This document shows positions 29,052 through 40,456 of a DNA stretch of 64,000 nucleotides, in pieces; positions within the stretch are counted from its first letter, which is position 1; each line of letters opens with the position of its first letter. The translations under genes and the position numbers were made by a program. Under the pieces are notes generated by a model that worked only from the letters and a program-made list of their open reading frames with translations, did not search any database and was not told where the DNA came from. Location: positions 3,697,124-3,761,123 of the forward strand of contig NC_134775.1 of NCBI RefSeq assembly GCF_050436995.1, read 5' to 3'. The DNA is from Anticarsia gemmatalis (Eukaryota; Arthropoda; Insecta; Lepidoptera; Erebidae).

Positions 29052-30769
29052 AATGTATAATAGAATACGGGAATTAACGCGAACACGCATTTTACCTTAA
29101 AATGCCTAACGTTTCGGCGCAGGTTGCACTCGCCGTGGTCCCAGGCAGACTGGAGCAGCGATGACAGGACTTCGTGTATATGAGGCGGACGAATGTCCAT
29201 CCACCCTCATATTTTGATTTTTCCAACCGCCACCACACACTACACTAACCGTGTCCCTATTCTGTGAGCTAACCGATTGCGAAACATAGCGAGGTTTTGT
29301 AACAGTAATCACTGGATTCCACGTCGCGGATAATTTGAAGCCGTCTTCCCGATTGAAATTTGAGTGTTTCTTGATTTCGATCGCTTCACGAACAATCCTC
29401 GAGTAGAAATGTCGTTCAGTGGAGAGGACTTGAGGGCGATGGAACTCAATCCAGTGATTAGTTCCTGCTTCGAGTAGATGTTCCGCAATGGCTGACTTGC
29501 TGATTTGACGGTTCTTAACAGCGGCGATATGTTCCTTGACCCTTTCAGCTATCGACCGCTTAGTCTGGCCTATGTAGGAACTACCGCAGCTGCAGTTGAT
29601 CTTGTAGACACCTGGTGTTTGAAACGGTAGTACATCCTTCGGTGTGCCCACCATGCTGCTGACTTTTGCCCCCGGCGTGAACACTGTGCTGATGCTGTAT
29701 TGTTTCAATACATTCCCGATCTTATCAGTCACTCCTCTGACGTAGGGCAAGTAGGCGGGCTGTCTGTTGACCTCCGGATGTTTACTCCGTTTCGTGATCC
29801 TGTTCCTTCGTCGACTTACGTGGTATCCGTTCATTCGTAGTACCTCCTGAACATGTTCCAGCTCCTTCCCAACATGTTCAGGGTCACAGAGGTCATGAGC
29901 TCTGTTCTTCAGTGACGTCATAACGGACTGCAAGTGACGAGGATGGTGATGTGATGTAGCGTGCAGGTATCTATCTGTGTGTGTCGGTTTCCGGTAAACA
30001 CAGTGTGATAAGGATCCATCGGGTTTCGCGGCAACCCTCACATCTAGGAATGACAACGACCTGTCCGTCTCCATTTCATAGGTGAACCTCATGTTAGGGT
30101 GAATGGAGTTTAGGTGTTCTAGATATTGATCTACTTCCTGTTGACCTCCTTGGATAATGCAGAAGATGTCGTCCACATATCTTTTCCAAAGCCGTATGGT
30201 TTTTGGTCCGAGTGCCAATGCTTTCTCCTCAAAGTGCTCCATCCAGAGATTAGCCAGTGCAGGGGCAACGGGGCTGCCCATTGCGACGCCATCAATCTGA
30301 AGGTAATGTTGGCCTTGGAAAAGGAAGTAGTTGCCGTCCAAACAGTTTTTAAGTAGATCAATATAGTTAAACGGCATCTCGTTGTCCTCTAGCTTGGTCT
30401 TTACCACGTCCAAACACTCCTTAATTGGAACATTGGTGAAGAGCGACTCGACGTCAAAACTCACCATGACATCGCCCGGTTCCAATCTAAGGTCCTTAAT
30501 AATCTGGACGAAGTGCCAGTTAGCTCACAGAATAGGGACACGGTTAGTGTAGTGTGTGGTGGCGGTTGGAAAAATCAAAATATGAGGGTGGATGGACATT
30601 CGTCCGCCTCATATACACGAAGTCCTGTCATCGCTGCTCCAGTCTGCCTGGGACCACGGCGAGTGCAACCTGCGCCGAAACGTTAGGCATTTTAAGGTAA
30701 AATGCGTGTTCGCGTTAATTCCCGTATTCTATTATACATTAAACATGCAACGCGAGAGTTTAAAAGTTA
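29052..30769 (-). mobile_element. Penelope-like element, 5'-truncated, with inverted tail copy
   Basis: The body on the minus strand ends in a tail at 29052-29275. An inverted copy of that tail (30522-30741; shared GCGCCGAAACGTTAGGCATT) sits at the other end, followed by a 28-base stub ending CGAGAGTTTAAAAGTTA. A 14-bp target duplication TAACAGTGCTTTAT flanks it (29038-29051, 30770-30783). Truncation with an inverted terminal segment is characteristic of Penelope-like elements. Confidence 0.9.
29106..30520 (-). pseudogene. Penelope-like reverse transcriptase with GIY-YIG endonuclease (5' truncated)
   Basis: The frame is open from the truncation point, with no true start. RT motifs: MVSFDVESLFTNVPI, VAMGSPVAPALANLWMEHFE and RYVDDIFCI with the catalytic Asp pair, then the SFLDV region. 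The C-terminal GIY-YIG nuclease reads PGVYKINCSCGSSYIGQTKR followed by SIAERVKEHIAA. The missing part is the N-terminal region and the first RT blocks. About 470 codons remain without internal stops, so the insertion looks fairly recent. The RT is telomerase-related by family knowledge. Confidence 0.9.
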
Positions 30770-30879
30770 TAACAGTGCTTTATGATGATTGACACGTGTT
30801 GGGGCCCCGGCTATAGATGTATTTTAAAGCTCTAGGTATCTTTTGATATCCTAGTACTCAATGTTGTGGAAAACGTGCT

Positions 30880-31175
30880 ATTTTTTATGTCCCAAAACTC
30901 GATGTGAGCTTTTTAAATCTTTGTTGAAAAGTTGATATAAATTGTTAGAATAAAAGTTTATAATAATGTTATGTATAATTTTATAAATACTAACAGTAAC
31001 TTAAGATGAAGATATTTTTAACACTTGAATTGTAATTAATGATTTCCTCACCTTTAGTTTATCGTTAAATTCACTTGTACGTTTCCTAAGGTAAGTTAAT
31101 ATAGAAAAATAACAGGATACATGGAAAAGAAACAATTAATCTAATAGGATGAAAATAGGCTTAATTTAAGTTAGA
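30880..31175. other. AT-rich spacer between modules
   Basis: No gene or transposon end was seen. It leads into a truncated R box. Confidence 0.4.
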
Positions 31176-31203
31176 GACGACTATTGCGTCATTTAATACG
31201 TGG
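31176..31203 (-). repeat. R box fragment truncated by a mariner insertion
   Basis: GACTATTGCGTCATTTAATA matches the start of the R boxes at 28862 and 47858 (GATTGCGTCATTT). It is cut off where the mariner end begins at 31204; the rest of the box is not recognisable beyond 32489. Confidence 0.5.
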
Positions 31204-32489
31204 GCCACTACTTATATTTTGAGCCTAACTATGAAAAACCGTAAATATGTGAGTGAAAACTACTTTATCGTGTTCTCGGGTATTCTTATGCATGATCTAG
31301 ATAGATTTTTATCCGATCGAAATATTTTTTTAATATTTTTTTTTCTTTCCCGTAGACCCCTCAAAAAACAGGGTGTTTAAAAGCATAACCTGTTTCTTGA
31401 GGCGATGAAAAATCAATGTTTACGGTATTTATTTTTGACGTTTTGGATCTAAATAAAATCATTTGATGTCAAACTGTAACGGTATGGCAAGAGACTCATT
31501 AATTCGATTTTTTCGTGCACATAATAGCCGCTTGTTTAACAAGATGCGTAAAGGCTGACATTGTTTTTATGGAACTCGACCTGTAGGATTTTGTGGTTTT
31601 TCCATATTTTAAACAAGACTTTGGGCAAACTTTTGGTTGTAATTTAATAAAATTTTACCATTCTGCATTTTTCTAAAGACACTTTGTGCCGTGACAAAGT
31701 TTTTATAAAAAATCAAGGGACCATTTGTTTCGAAATGCTTCTAGCGCGAATAACTTTTTCTGGATTTGGTTCTTCTAAAAGCACCCATAAAGTCGACTGG
31801 TGTTTCTTTTTTGGCTCATGCGCATAGATCCTAGATCCGTGTTCTATCACGATTTGATACACGTATTTTGAAGCAAAACGAAAGATTTTTCAAGCATTTA
31901 TTTGCACTAACCGGCGCGAGCACCTTTACAAATTCTTGTGAAAAATATTTCAGTACATTTAGAAAAAATCTTCTAAACGGATATGTTGTCACCTAATATT
32001 TTATATTTAAGAGTGGAAGTAATGTTCAAAATTGTGTCTATCTACTGATGTATCAGTGAAAGGCAAAAGCCATAATTAATTTTCGCACAGCATGGATTTT
32101 TCGGACACAACTGGTGACCTTGGACGACCTTCAGGAATTTGATTGGCGAGGGAAAAATTATTATAATAGAACTCTACATATCAGCGTTTAAAATTTTCAA
32201 AGGATCGGAGTTTACTGCCAAAATAAGAAATAAGTCGATATAGACACGACGGTTTCCATAAGTCACGTCGAAAATCGTAAAAAATCATTGCACGAAAATG
32301 TTAACCATCCTAATGCCATTTTTCCGCACACTTATAATTTTCAATCACCGATATTGAAAATATTTTCAGCGCAGATTTCAAAACGTTCTTCGGAATGTAG
32401 TAGTCAAAAATGTCAAACTTTACGATGAAAACACCAAACGACGTCTAAAACAATCAGATTCATCAAGGCTCAAAATATAAGTAGTGACC
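31204..32489 (-). mobile_element. Degenerate mariner-type DNA transposon
   Basis: Inverted ends: GCCACTACTTATATTTTGAG at 31205 and CTCAAAATATAAGTAGTGAC at 32469, with the right end continuing CCTAA as mariner ends do. The 1.29-kb interior has no open frame, but minus-strand translations in several frames resemble mariner transposase pieces, such as EGRPRSPV (the linker after the DNA-binding domain, near 32110-32135). It is an old, inactive copy. Confidence 0.6.
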
Positions 32490-32574
32490 TAAGTACTAAT
32501 CGGAGGGGTTTTTTTTTCACTAAAATCATCTTCTTGACCAATGATAAAAATGCTACACACAGCTACCTAAGGGG

Positions 32575-32935
32575 AACCACCAATGCACACCACAAGCGTA
32601 TATCCGGCTATTAATAAAATGTACTCTTGTCAGTGTCTAAAGTCCTAGTAGTCAATCTTTTGGGAAAACGTGACGTTATGGGCGGGGCCTCACCGATGCA
32701 CACACTTGTTTCTCTATGTTACAAATATACAGCCGCTTCTAGAACAAAATATCTCTTAGTAATTTCTGATGCACTTGTATCCAAAAAAGTACGAAAACGT
32801 GACCTTATGGGCGGGGTCCCATTTATGCACACATTCATTTATCTGATACAAACACCCAAACCGCTTTCAGAACAGAATATCTCCTAGTGGTTTCTGATGC
32901 ACTAGTATCCAGAAAGTTCGAAAACGCAACGTTTC
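32575..32935 (+). repeat. Class B module with three F boxes
   Basis: A degenerate GC box with CCAATGCACACC, then F1 (32632-32674: AAGTCCTAGTAGTC, TTTTGGGAAAACGTGAC), GC box TGGGCGGGGCCTCAC (32680), F2 (32753-32803: CTGATGCACTTGTATCC, ACGAAAACGTGAC), GC box TGGGCGGGGTCCCAT, F3 (32881-32930). F-to-F spacing is about 121-128 bp. The F2-GC-F3 half looks like a local duplication of F1-GC-F2. Confidence 0.8.
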
Positions 32936-33384
32936 AGTCGAGTTACCAAGACGAAAGCAAGATGTAAAAATAAAAACTTAACTAAAGCTTTCATTTTGTT
33001 CACTGCTGCTGGTATTTGGGGCTTTGTAAGCTATTTCAAATTTTAAGATTTCAATAAAAAAATAAGTTAAAACAAATAATTGGGAAGAAAGTGTGCACAA
33101 TATGATATGTATTACTTTTTAGTGCTGGAGTGATGTGACTCGTGGTGAGTTATCTCATCTCCACTATTTTGTTGTTCGTGACGTTTGGTTACGTTAATTC
33201 ATAGTAGTCCAGATTGAAAGTAAATTAATACTAAGAAGATAAGAAAAATAATTATGAAATATTTATGTAACACCGAATAGGAAATAGTTTAGTTCAAATA
33301 ACTTTCCCTTTTTTCAACCTTTTTGAAATAAAAAGCAACCACGCAAATAACGGTTTAAACACTATACACACGGTTACAGAAGGG
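32936..33384. other. AT-rich spacer between class B modules
   Basis: No gene, transposon terminus or box was seen. Confidence 0.4.
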
Positions 33385-33660
33385 CTCTCATCAATGCACA
33401 CCACCATTGCATATCCATTATCCGACCATCAACAAAGTGGACTCTTCGTAGTGTCTTATATCCTGGTAGTCAATATTTTGGGAAAACGTGACGTTATGGG
33501 CGGGGCCCCACGGTTGCACACACTCAATATCTGTTACATACATACTAGCAGTCTATAACAAACTTACAGACGCATCCAGAAATTAATATTTCCTACTGGT
33601 TTTGATGCACTAGTATCCAATGGAGTATGAAAACGTGACGTTTCTGTCGAGTTCCTACGG
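33385..33660 (+). repeat. Class B module (GC-F-GC-F)
   Basis: A degenerate GC box and ATGCACACCACC, F1 (33441-33492: TTATATCCTGGTAGTC, ATTTTGGGAAAACGTGAC), GC box TGGGCGGGGCCCCAC at 33497 directly after F1, CACACACTC, then F2 (33591-33639: TTGATGCACTAGTATCC, GAAAACGTGACGTTTCTG) and GTTCCTACGG. This is the cleanest class B example. Confidence 0.85.
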
Positions 33661-34002
33661 ATGACAAAATGATGTAGATGACGAGATGAGACAAGATGTA
33701 AAAATAAGTAAAAAAAACACTTGATTTGAATACATTTCTGTGCGATTGTTTTCTGGGATATTTCTAAAACCTGATATTTCGATTGAGTTTTATAAATTGT
33801 TGCTTTCATTTGAAAGCAGATTGTTATTTGACTGTTCGTTGATTGTTATTTTTTATGTTAAATTCACCATAAAACATCGTGAAAAATATATCGATAGGAA
33901 ATTCTTATTGAGTGATTTGATGGGTGTATTCGGTTTTAAAGCTAAGCCAACTATGACATCACTGTATTTGTTTGTGAAAATATAAACAAATAAATGATAG
34001 AT
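33661..34002. other. Spacer, no gene supported
   Basis: An 81-codon frame at 33740-33985 has no family resemblance and poor amino-acid composition for a soluble protein; I do not call it. Confidence 0.4.
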
Positions 34003-34290
34003 CGTCCCTGTGCCAAATATACAACTATTACTGAGACAACAGGAACTAGCAAGAGATTTATTGCATAGTGTAGTTCAATTTTATCACACTAGCAAAGGTG
34101 GGCCTGTAGGGCCCATGATATAGTGCGTACAGAGCTCTCACTCTCTCACTCTCTTCTAGTGTTATAGCCTACAACCTCTCTCTTATCCACTTATACACTT
34201 TTTAAATTCCTGCAACCCTTGATGAATTTTGTTATCCTGGTGAAAAACGCGAGTTGGTCTGTTTGCCGATAGAAATAAAGGCGCTTTTTG
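34003..34290. repeat. R box followed by F' box (duplicated block, copy 1)
   Basis: An R-like box (34003-34055, CGTCCCTG...CAGGAACTAGCAAGAGA) is followed after about 160 bp by the F' subtype: CCTGCAACCCTTGATGAATT, TTGTTATCCTGGTG, then TCTGTTTGCCGATAG and AAAGGCGCTTTTTGG. The same order recurs at 49496-49740, and F' alone recurs at 52430-52515. Confidence 0.65.
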
Positions 34291-35241
34291 GTATTGCAGA
34301 AGAAAGAATTATCTTTCCACTCACACCGATAAAAATTACTCCCACACAGGTCGTAGGCGGAGCCCCACATACACATACAATGTTTAACCGGTTATTAATA
34401 AAAATACTCTTGGTCATATCTGATGTCTTAGTATTAAATATTCGGATGAAACGTGACGTTATGGGCGGGGCCCCACTACAGCACACACGCTCATGTCCCT
34501 GTTGCATATCCAGCTTCGATTATAAAATATATCCTGGTGATTTCTGAGGCACTAGTAGCCAATGGGTATGAAAAAGTGACGCTGCTGACGAGTAGGGGAG
34601 AGTGGGTCACAGTGAATCGCGGGGTACAGTGAATAAATCACTATCACTCAGTGTGTATTACACTCAGGCATACGTAAAAAATTGTTTAAGGCATTCGTCC
34701 ATACCCCTCTCCTCCTAACTAGGCGTCGACGCGCTGTCAAAGCTAAAAGTCTCACAGTTGCAAACCACTCAGTAAACAATTAAAGAATATTTTTTTTACG
34801 ACTTTTTGAAATTTGTATTATCTCCTAGTTAATTGGAAATTCGGATATTTTCATTTTGTCGTACGTTGTCTATTGTCTACATTTCTTGTTAAGAATTTTG
34901 TTTTGTCAATAGAATTTGTAGTTTTTATCTTGTTTAATTTCTCATTCAATAACGGCCCATGGGTTACAGTGAATCTTTTCATATTGGGTCACAGTGAACT
35001 GCTACTTTTGTAGGTAAAAATACCTCGTAATCGGGTAAGAAAAATTAAAATCGGGCAAAACTTATATTTGATGACCAAAATTCTGAGCGGTTGATAGATC
35101 GACTGGTATGTATTCCATTTACAACGCCAACGTCTTCTAATCGTCATAATGTTGATAATTATAATGTTAAATGTAGCTAGACATGTTGGCTTTGGAAATG
35201 GCACCAGAGTTTTGAATTTAGATAAAACTAATACTATAACA

Positions 35242-35737
35242 GAGAATACGCCATACAGAGAATACGCCATACAGAAATAAGGAGCATCACTAAAGCTACA
35301 GATGCACTCAATTACGCACACAAACTGAAATGGAAGTGGGCGGGACATGTAGCGAGACTGTCAGACGAGAGATGGACAAAAAGGGCGACTCTATGACGAG
35401 GCCCGTGGGAGAAACGCCAAAGGGGAAGACCGCTTACAAGATGGGGGGATGACATTCGCAGGACGGCAGGACAGAGCTGGATACAAATAGCACAAAATAG
35501 AGACACTTGGGCTTCTTTGGAGGAGGCCTACACCCGCGGAGGGGTTCTTGTAGATTAGATTATTTTATAAAACATAGAATAATACAAAAGTTGTTAAACT
35601 TGTTTAAAATAAATGGTTAAAAATTAAATATTAAGTAGTAATAAGTTAGAAATTTAAGCATTTAAGTAAGATAAAACTCTGTTTATTATTTTTCTTTTCA
35701 TTTACAAGAAATAAAAGGCTTTTTTATTTTATTTTTA
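35242..35737 (+). pseudogene. 5'-truncated RTE LINE, RT C-terminus and 3' UTR
   Basis: Translates as ALNYAHKLKWKWAGHVARLS, DERWTKRATL, then GRPLTRWGDDIRRTAGQSW and DTWASLEEAY, the C-terminal region of RTE-clade reverse transcriptases (the WAGHxAR and RPxxRWxDDI motifs). The 3' UTR ends in TTTTATTTTATTTTTA. A 13-bp target duplication TAATACTATAACA flanks it (35229-35241, 35738-35750). A short local repeat of GAATACGCCATACAG sits at the 5' junction. Confidence 0.85.
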
Positions 35738-36009
35738 TAATACTATAACAAGGCAAAAATGTGCTAAAGTATAGCAACCAAACGACAAAGACAAGTATCC
35801 AAGTTCTCCTGTCTTGTGTATTTCTTTATAAATACTTTGTGCCCCAGGCGATTCACTGTCACCCAGGCGTTAATCCACTGTGACCCGTGCCCGGGTCACA
35901 GTAGATTAACGCCTGGTCATTTACCATTTTTGTTTAAAGTGGCTATAACTTGAAATTTTATATAGTATACGTCGTCAAATGCCTTTTTTTATAAAGATTA
36001 TATACCTAT

Positions 36010-36263
36010 AATATTATAATGTAACGGGTCTTAATCGCGATTGAAAATTAAAGGTTAGAATACCTTATATGTTCACCGCATCGACGTACCGACGTTTCGA
36101 TCGCATTACAACGACCGTGGTCAGCTCGTGACCACGGTCGTTGTAATGCGATCGAAACGTCTGGTGAACATATAAGGTATTCTAACCTTTAATTTTCAAT
36201 CGCGATTAAGACCCGTTACATTATAATATTATGTGTACAAGTCGCGACAGTTTAAAATCGTTA
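36010..36263. mobile_element. Terminal-only Penelope-like insertion (tail-to-tail palindrome)
   Basis: A near-perfect inverted repeat: arms of about 100 nt (36010-36123 and 36129-36230, sharing GGTTAGAATACCTTATATGT and TTTCGATCGCATTACAACGA), one arm carrying 14 extra bases (36078-36091). It is followed by a stub ending GACAGTTTAAAATCGTT, like the stub of the Penelope element at 30742-30769. A 13-bp duplication ATTATATACCTAT flanks it (35997-36009, 36264-36276). No coding region remains; only the inverted terminal segment was inserted. Confidence 0.75.
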
Positions 36264-36518
36264 ATTATATACCTATGTTATGAGTTAAATATAGAGAGGC
36301 AAACTTTAGACGTAAACTTTAGAGTTACATCGTTGAAAAAAAAAAGTGATCTGGAGGACTGTTACCCACTCTCCCCTATCCACGGTGCAAAACTTTAAAA
36401 ATAAAAATAACGTGAACAAAAACTTAAATATTAGTTTCATTACAATGAGTGAGGAGTAGTATGGCAGACGCTAGCCCGTTCTATTATTTATCCTGTGCCA
36501 CAACCCTACAGTTATTTC

Positions 36519-38763
36519 GCTCCTTCAATACAAAAGGGCCACAAATCGAAATCTATAAATTTTACAGGAGAGCCAAAACAAATTTTTGAAACTGTTTTTT
36601 ATAAGATTTCATATATTTATTTATTAAATATAAGATGTTAATATATCATTAGATGCGTATTTTTTAGCTCTATCTATCTACAAAATAAACTTTGTAAAAG
36701 CTGTTACCTATTAAGAGAAAAAAGCATATAAGTCCCTTTTGCATTCAAAATTTGAACTAAAATTATGAAAAATATGTCAAAATTTAACACAGTTTTACAA
36801 ATAAAAATGGTTAATTGTACTTTTTTGGTAAAAAAAACCGTATCAAAAGGTTTAATAATAATTAATAAGTAAAACCATAACTGAATGGACCAGGAAAACA
36901 TTGTATTAAACAATCTAAATTATAAAATCTTAACTTTTTATTAAGTAAGTAAAATTATTGAGATCAACTTTCTGCGTAACTTTCATTATTTAGTAAAATT
37001 AAACATCAATCATCATCATCAATTAATGGGTAACGTGACGAGTAGATTGAGTGCAGCAGGAGTATTAAAGAAATAAGATAATAGAAAAGGTTTTTGAGTT
37101 TTATAAGCCTTTATATTTAGCATTCGTGGATTATTCCAAAGCTTTTGACAGCATTACTCATTCCGCCATAGAATCATCACTCCATCCAAGTCCTACTTAA
37201 AGATACTATGTAGAATCGAACCTTCATACATCAAACTCATCAAAGCAATAGACAACAATATCATTACAAATCCAAAGAAGCGTGAAACAGGGAGACCCGC
37301 TATCTCCCAAATAATTTACCAGCACCCTCGGAGAAATTTTCGGGAGCCTGGCGGTGTTATGGCAATCAAAAGCATAGTTGTAAGTGGTAAACAGTTAACA
37401 AATCTTTGTTTTGCAGACGACATAGTCCTCTTCTCATTTCGGCATCGGAACTCGAATCAATGCTCAAAGATCTGAGCACGGCAAGCCTTCAGATTGGACT
37501 AAGTAAGAACCGTACAAAAACCCAGGTTATGACCAACAACACAAAACGTAGGGTCGAGGTAGACGGGCATGTCATAGACTATGTCGACGAGTACACTTGC
37601 TAGGGCCAGATAACCTCTTTTAACAACCGACGGGACAAAGAGTTGGACAAACGTGTCACAAGTGCCTGAAAGAGATCCTGGTCCAGGAAAGAGCTAATGA
37701 AGGGTAACCTTCCACTGTCACTGAAGCGAAAGCTCGTCGACATGTTTATACCTACTACCCGTCCTTACCTACGCTGCCTAAACATGGTCCATTACGGAAA
37801 ACCAGAAAGAGCCAGAGAGCGATTGAGCGTAGTATATTATGCGTCAAAAGAATAGATCACGTCCGAAATTCTATACTGCGCTCCCAAATTCGCATAGCCG
37901 ATGTAGAGGAGAAGACCGCCTGGCTGAAATGGAACTGAGTCGGCCACATTAACCACATGCATTCGGAAAAGTGGGCCCGCATATCTACCAACTGGATGCC
38001 AGAGGATGGTCATAGCAGACGCGGGAGACTTAAATGGAGATGGCGGGATGACCTAGACGCATTCAAATAGGACTGGTCGGATCTTGCCCCTGAAAGAGGA
38101 GTTTGAAAGGAAAGGGTGCCTCTTGCCTTTGCCTGGATCAAAATGTATTATTTTGTTTTTAAAATTGTAACGAAAACTAAAATTATTATCATGCCAAACG
38201 GTCATATTTCTGGCCTTCCCATTCTAGCACGCTAAAAATGATTATTTATTCCAGAATAATTTAATGCAAAAGGGACGTATTTCAAAATACGCTACCGTTA
38301 TATTATAAAATATAATTATACTTAACTAATATTGGATTGCAAAAAGGACGTATTTCAAATATGGCAATTTTGTATTAAAAAATAAAAAATAACAAATACT
38401 AATGTTTGAATGCAAAAAGGACGTTTTCCAAAATATGGCAGTTTTGTATTGTAAAATATAATCACACTTACCTGATATTTTGCATCCAACACAGACATAT
38501 TTTGGATTGTGGCACTTTTTGACGCAACCGACGTGCGTTTGCGTAAAATTTTTGGGCGTAACTCATAAAGTGGCTATTTTGCACTGACATTACCTGTCAA
38601 AGTGAGCTAATGCAAAAAGGGCAGTAAGTCAGTGCAGCCATAATATAAGCAAAAATGATGGGGGTTTTTTTTTACTATAAAATATAGGCGGTTCAGGTGT
38701 CATTTTTGCAATAAAACGGTTTTCATTTTTTTTTGAGTTGTGGCCCTTTTGTATTCAAGGAGC
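36519..38763. mobile_element. DNA transposon with 26-28-bp inverted ends, carrying a LINE fossil
   Basis: The ends (starting CGCTCCTTCAATACAAAAGG at the left, and its complement ending CAAGGAGCG at the right) match at 27 of 28 positions, with ATTT on both sides as a possible 4-bp target duplication. Several subterminal repeats of TGCAAAAAGGACGT lie at 38270-38440. No transposase of its own is visible. The family is unresolved. Confidence 0.65.
37080..38130 (+). pseudogene. Decayed RTE-clade reverse transcriptase
   Basis: Scattered over several frames: AFVDYSKAFDSI near 37125, an RQGDPLS-like block near 37290, LCFADDIVLF near 37405, LQIGLSKNRTKTQVMTNN, then after stops LPLSLKRKLVDMF and near 37920 WLKWN.VGHINH. 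These are RT palm and C-terminal motifs of the craniofacial-development-protein-2-like RTE LINEs. Many frameshifts and stops show it is old. Confidence 0.75.
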
Positions 38764-38768
38764 GATTT

Positions 38769-38895
38769 ATGGGCGGGGACTCTGAATTTCCGCACACATT
38801 GAAATTACATCCCCCGTTGCGCTTATACCTCTTGCTAACTCCTAGTACCCTGGTAGAAACGGCCGTGGAACACGTGACGTAATCGCCGTTACCCC
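38769..38895 (+). repeat. Class C module
   Basis: TGGGCGGGGACTC, CCGCACACATTGAAAT, then the F box CTCTTGCTAACTCCTAGTAC, CGTGGAACACGTGACGTAAT. The GACGTAATCG end matches class D boxes such as 12039. Confidence 0.75.
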
Positions 38896-39540
38896 TCTGT
38901 TTGCAACTATAATGACAGATGTTATTTTTCTTTGCGCTGACTTTTACAAACATATGAACAACGGACACCAAGAATGAACCCACGTCCTCCCGACGCACTG
39001 GTATTAACGTGGCAACCACCTTGACCACTTCGCCACGGAGGCCGTAAGGAAATTAATGAGATATCATTACCTTAGAAAGTTTTAATCAATAAAGCCGTAT
39101 TTTGGTATTTGTTAGGTACGTAACGTACTTGGTGATACCTGCAATTGAGATCGAGATACGTTCCATTTGTAACGATGTGCAATAATGTTTTATTTTTTAC
39201 ATACTTCGTTCATTATTTAAAAAGTACCTTTTTATCTACTGTTAGTAACTAAATATCAAAGTGCTATGTCAACGGTAGTACATAGAGTTGTAATGCTATT
39301 TCTTGTAAATACGATGGTTAATCTTCTCTTCCTGTATTGAACGTTGTAAGTATTGGATATGAATGAAACAAAATAAGTTTTTAGGGATCGTGGTAGCAAG
39401 CGATGTTCTGTGTGTTTCTGTGTTTTTTTTATTGTACATTCATAAGAAAAGACGCGATCTTATATGTACGTCTATAAAACTAGGTATCCTTCCCAATAGC
39501 TAATTATATTATCTTAGCAACACATACACATTCAGATTAA
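38896..39540. other. Spacer between class C modules
   Basis: No gene seen. Short frames on the minus strand before 39030 overlap the box region and show no family features. Confidence 0.4.
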
Positions 39541-39675
39541 TGGGCGGGGCCCCATCACAACTGCAGACATTGAATGCAGAAAGATACAGCCAGCTATACT
39601 CAGGACTCTTGGTAGCTCCTGATATCCTAGTGTCAAATGTTTTGAAACACGTGACGTTGCGGCACTGGTTCCCAC
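39541..39675 (+). repeat. Class C module
   Basis: TGGGCGGGGCCCCATC, CAGACATTGAATGCAG, then CTCTTGGTAGCTCCTGATAT, CCTAGTGTCAAATG, TTTGAAACACGTGACGTTGC and GGTTCCCACGCTC. The closest relative is 27002-27130. Confidence 0.85.
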
Positions 39676-39873
39676 GCTCATACAGTGACTATAAAATATA
39701 TTTTACCTGCGTTATGTTTTATAGAACAGGTAGACAACTTAATGCCTATTAAGAAATACTTGACGAGTTTAAATTTTGATCGGGTCCGTCGTACCGTAGT
39801 ATACCGTGAGTAGGTCTTTACCTAATGTTAGAAACTAGGTACCTGTGCATAAGAAAGACTAGTGATGTATTTT

Positions 39874-40122
39874 TAACTAGCTGACCCGCGCAACTTCGCT
39901 TCGTCACATAAGAGAGACAAAATTTTCCCCGTTTTTGTTACATTTTTCACTGGTACTCTGCTCCTTTTGGTCGTAGCGTGATATATAGCCTATAGCCTTC
40001 CTCGATAAATGGGCTATCTAACACTGTAAGAATTTTTCAAATCGGACCAGTAGTTCCTGAGATTAGCGCGTACAAACAAACAAACAAACAAACTCTTCAG
40101 CTTTATAATATTAGTATAGATT
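39874..40122 (+). repeat. RTE-like 3'-end repeat, copy 8
   Basis: A complete copy from AGCTGACCCGCGCAACTTCG to TATTAGTATAGAT. Confidence 0.8.
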
Positions 40123-40456
40123 AAGGGGATTCCTTTATTTATTAAACTTAACGTATAAATCTGTATTTATTCTAAAATAATGAGTTTTACAATTAGTTTA
40201 CTATTGTATTAAATTGACCATCTAATAATCTAATAATTTTAAATAAGAGAATTATATGGTCTGGTTAATTTTCTCCTTTATCCTTTTCACTTTTTTATTC
40301 AGGTAAAATAAGAACTGTTGAGTAAAAAATATGATGACAAAAACCTACTATTGTTGAAAATTGATTATTTTTGTTTTTTCGTCCCGGATATCTCATATTT
40401 TGGCTAACTATTCCAAACCGAGCTCAAACACAACACATGCATATAAACAGATAGTT

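Larger units (their letters stand above)
28862..30878. repeat. Class A module (R - GC - F), split by a Penelope-like element
   Basis: The R box is at 28862-28915 (GATTGCGTCATTTTATACC, GATACTAGAGCATCAAAAG, AAGAG), with a first GC-like box GGGGCTCCCACC near 28955. The Penelope insert occupies 29052-30769 with a 14-bp target duplication. A second GC box GGGGCCCC (30801) follows, then the F box TTGATATCCTAGTACTC and GTTGTGGAAAACGTGC. Removing the insert and one target copy leaves about 285 bp, the size of intact class A modules at 57-63 kb. Confidence 0.75.
34593..36378. mobile_element. Non-autonomous DNA transposon with TAGGGGAGAGTGGGT ends and nested insertions
   Basis: The ends TAGGGGAGAGTGGGT (34593) and ACCCACTCTCCCCTA (36364) are exact inverted repeats, with TA at each boundary as the likely target duplication. 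Subterminal motifs GGGTCACAGTGAATC and GGGTTACAGTGAATC recur near both ends. No transposase was found. It carries two later insertions: an RTE LINE tail (35242-35737) and a Penelope terminal fragment (36010-36263). The family is unresolved, possibly pogo-like. Confidence 0.8.
34353..36395 (+). repeat. Class B module split by a DNA transposon
   Basis: GC-like TAGGCGGAGCCCCACAT (34353), F1 (34406-34456), GC box TGGGCGGGGCCCCAC (34462), F2 (34531-34580: GAGGCACTAGTAGCCAATGG, GAAAAAGTGACGCTGCTGAC). The box's downstream end is interrupted at a TA by the element 34593-36378 and resumes with TCCACGGTGCAAAAC, matching the uninterrupted GACATTGCTGC...TTCCGCGATGCAAAA form at 50070. Confidence 0.8.

Noticed and set aside
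31204..32489. The interior as a host gene fragment
   Set aside because: Inverted ends and mariner-like translated scraps explain it better, and no open frame survives.
32627..32887. Small ORFs running through the box modules (for example 32627-32887, 34254-34547, 49801-50028) as a repeated peptide family
   Set aside because: They share peptide words such as KRDVMGGAP because the underlying F-GC boxes are repeated; starts, lengths and frames are not conserved between modules, so selection on protein is unlikely.
34813..35013. A 66-codon hydrophobic frame as a membrane protein gene
   Set aside because: It lies inside a non-autonomous DNA transposon, is AT-rich low-complexity, and shows no conserved feature.
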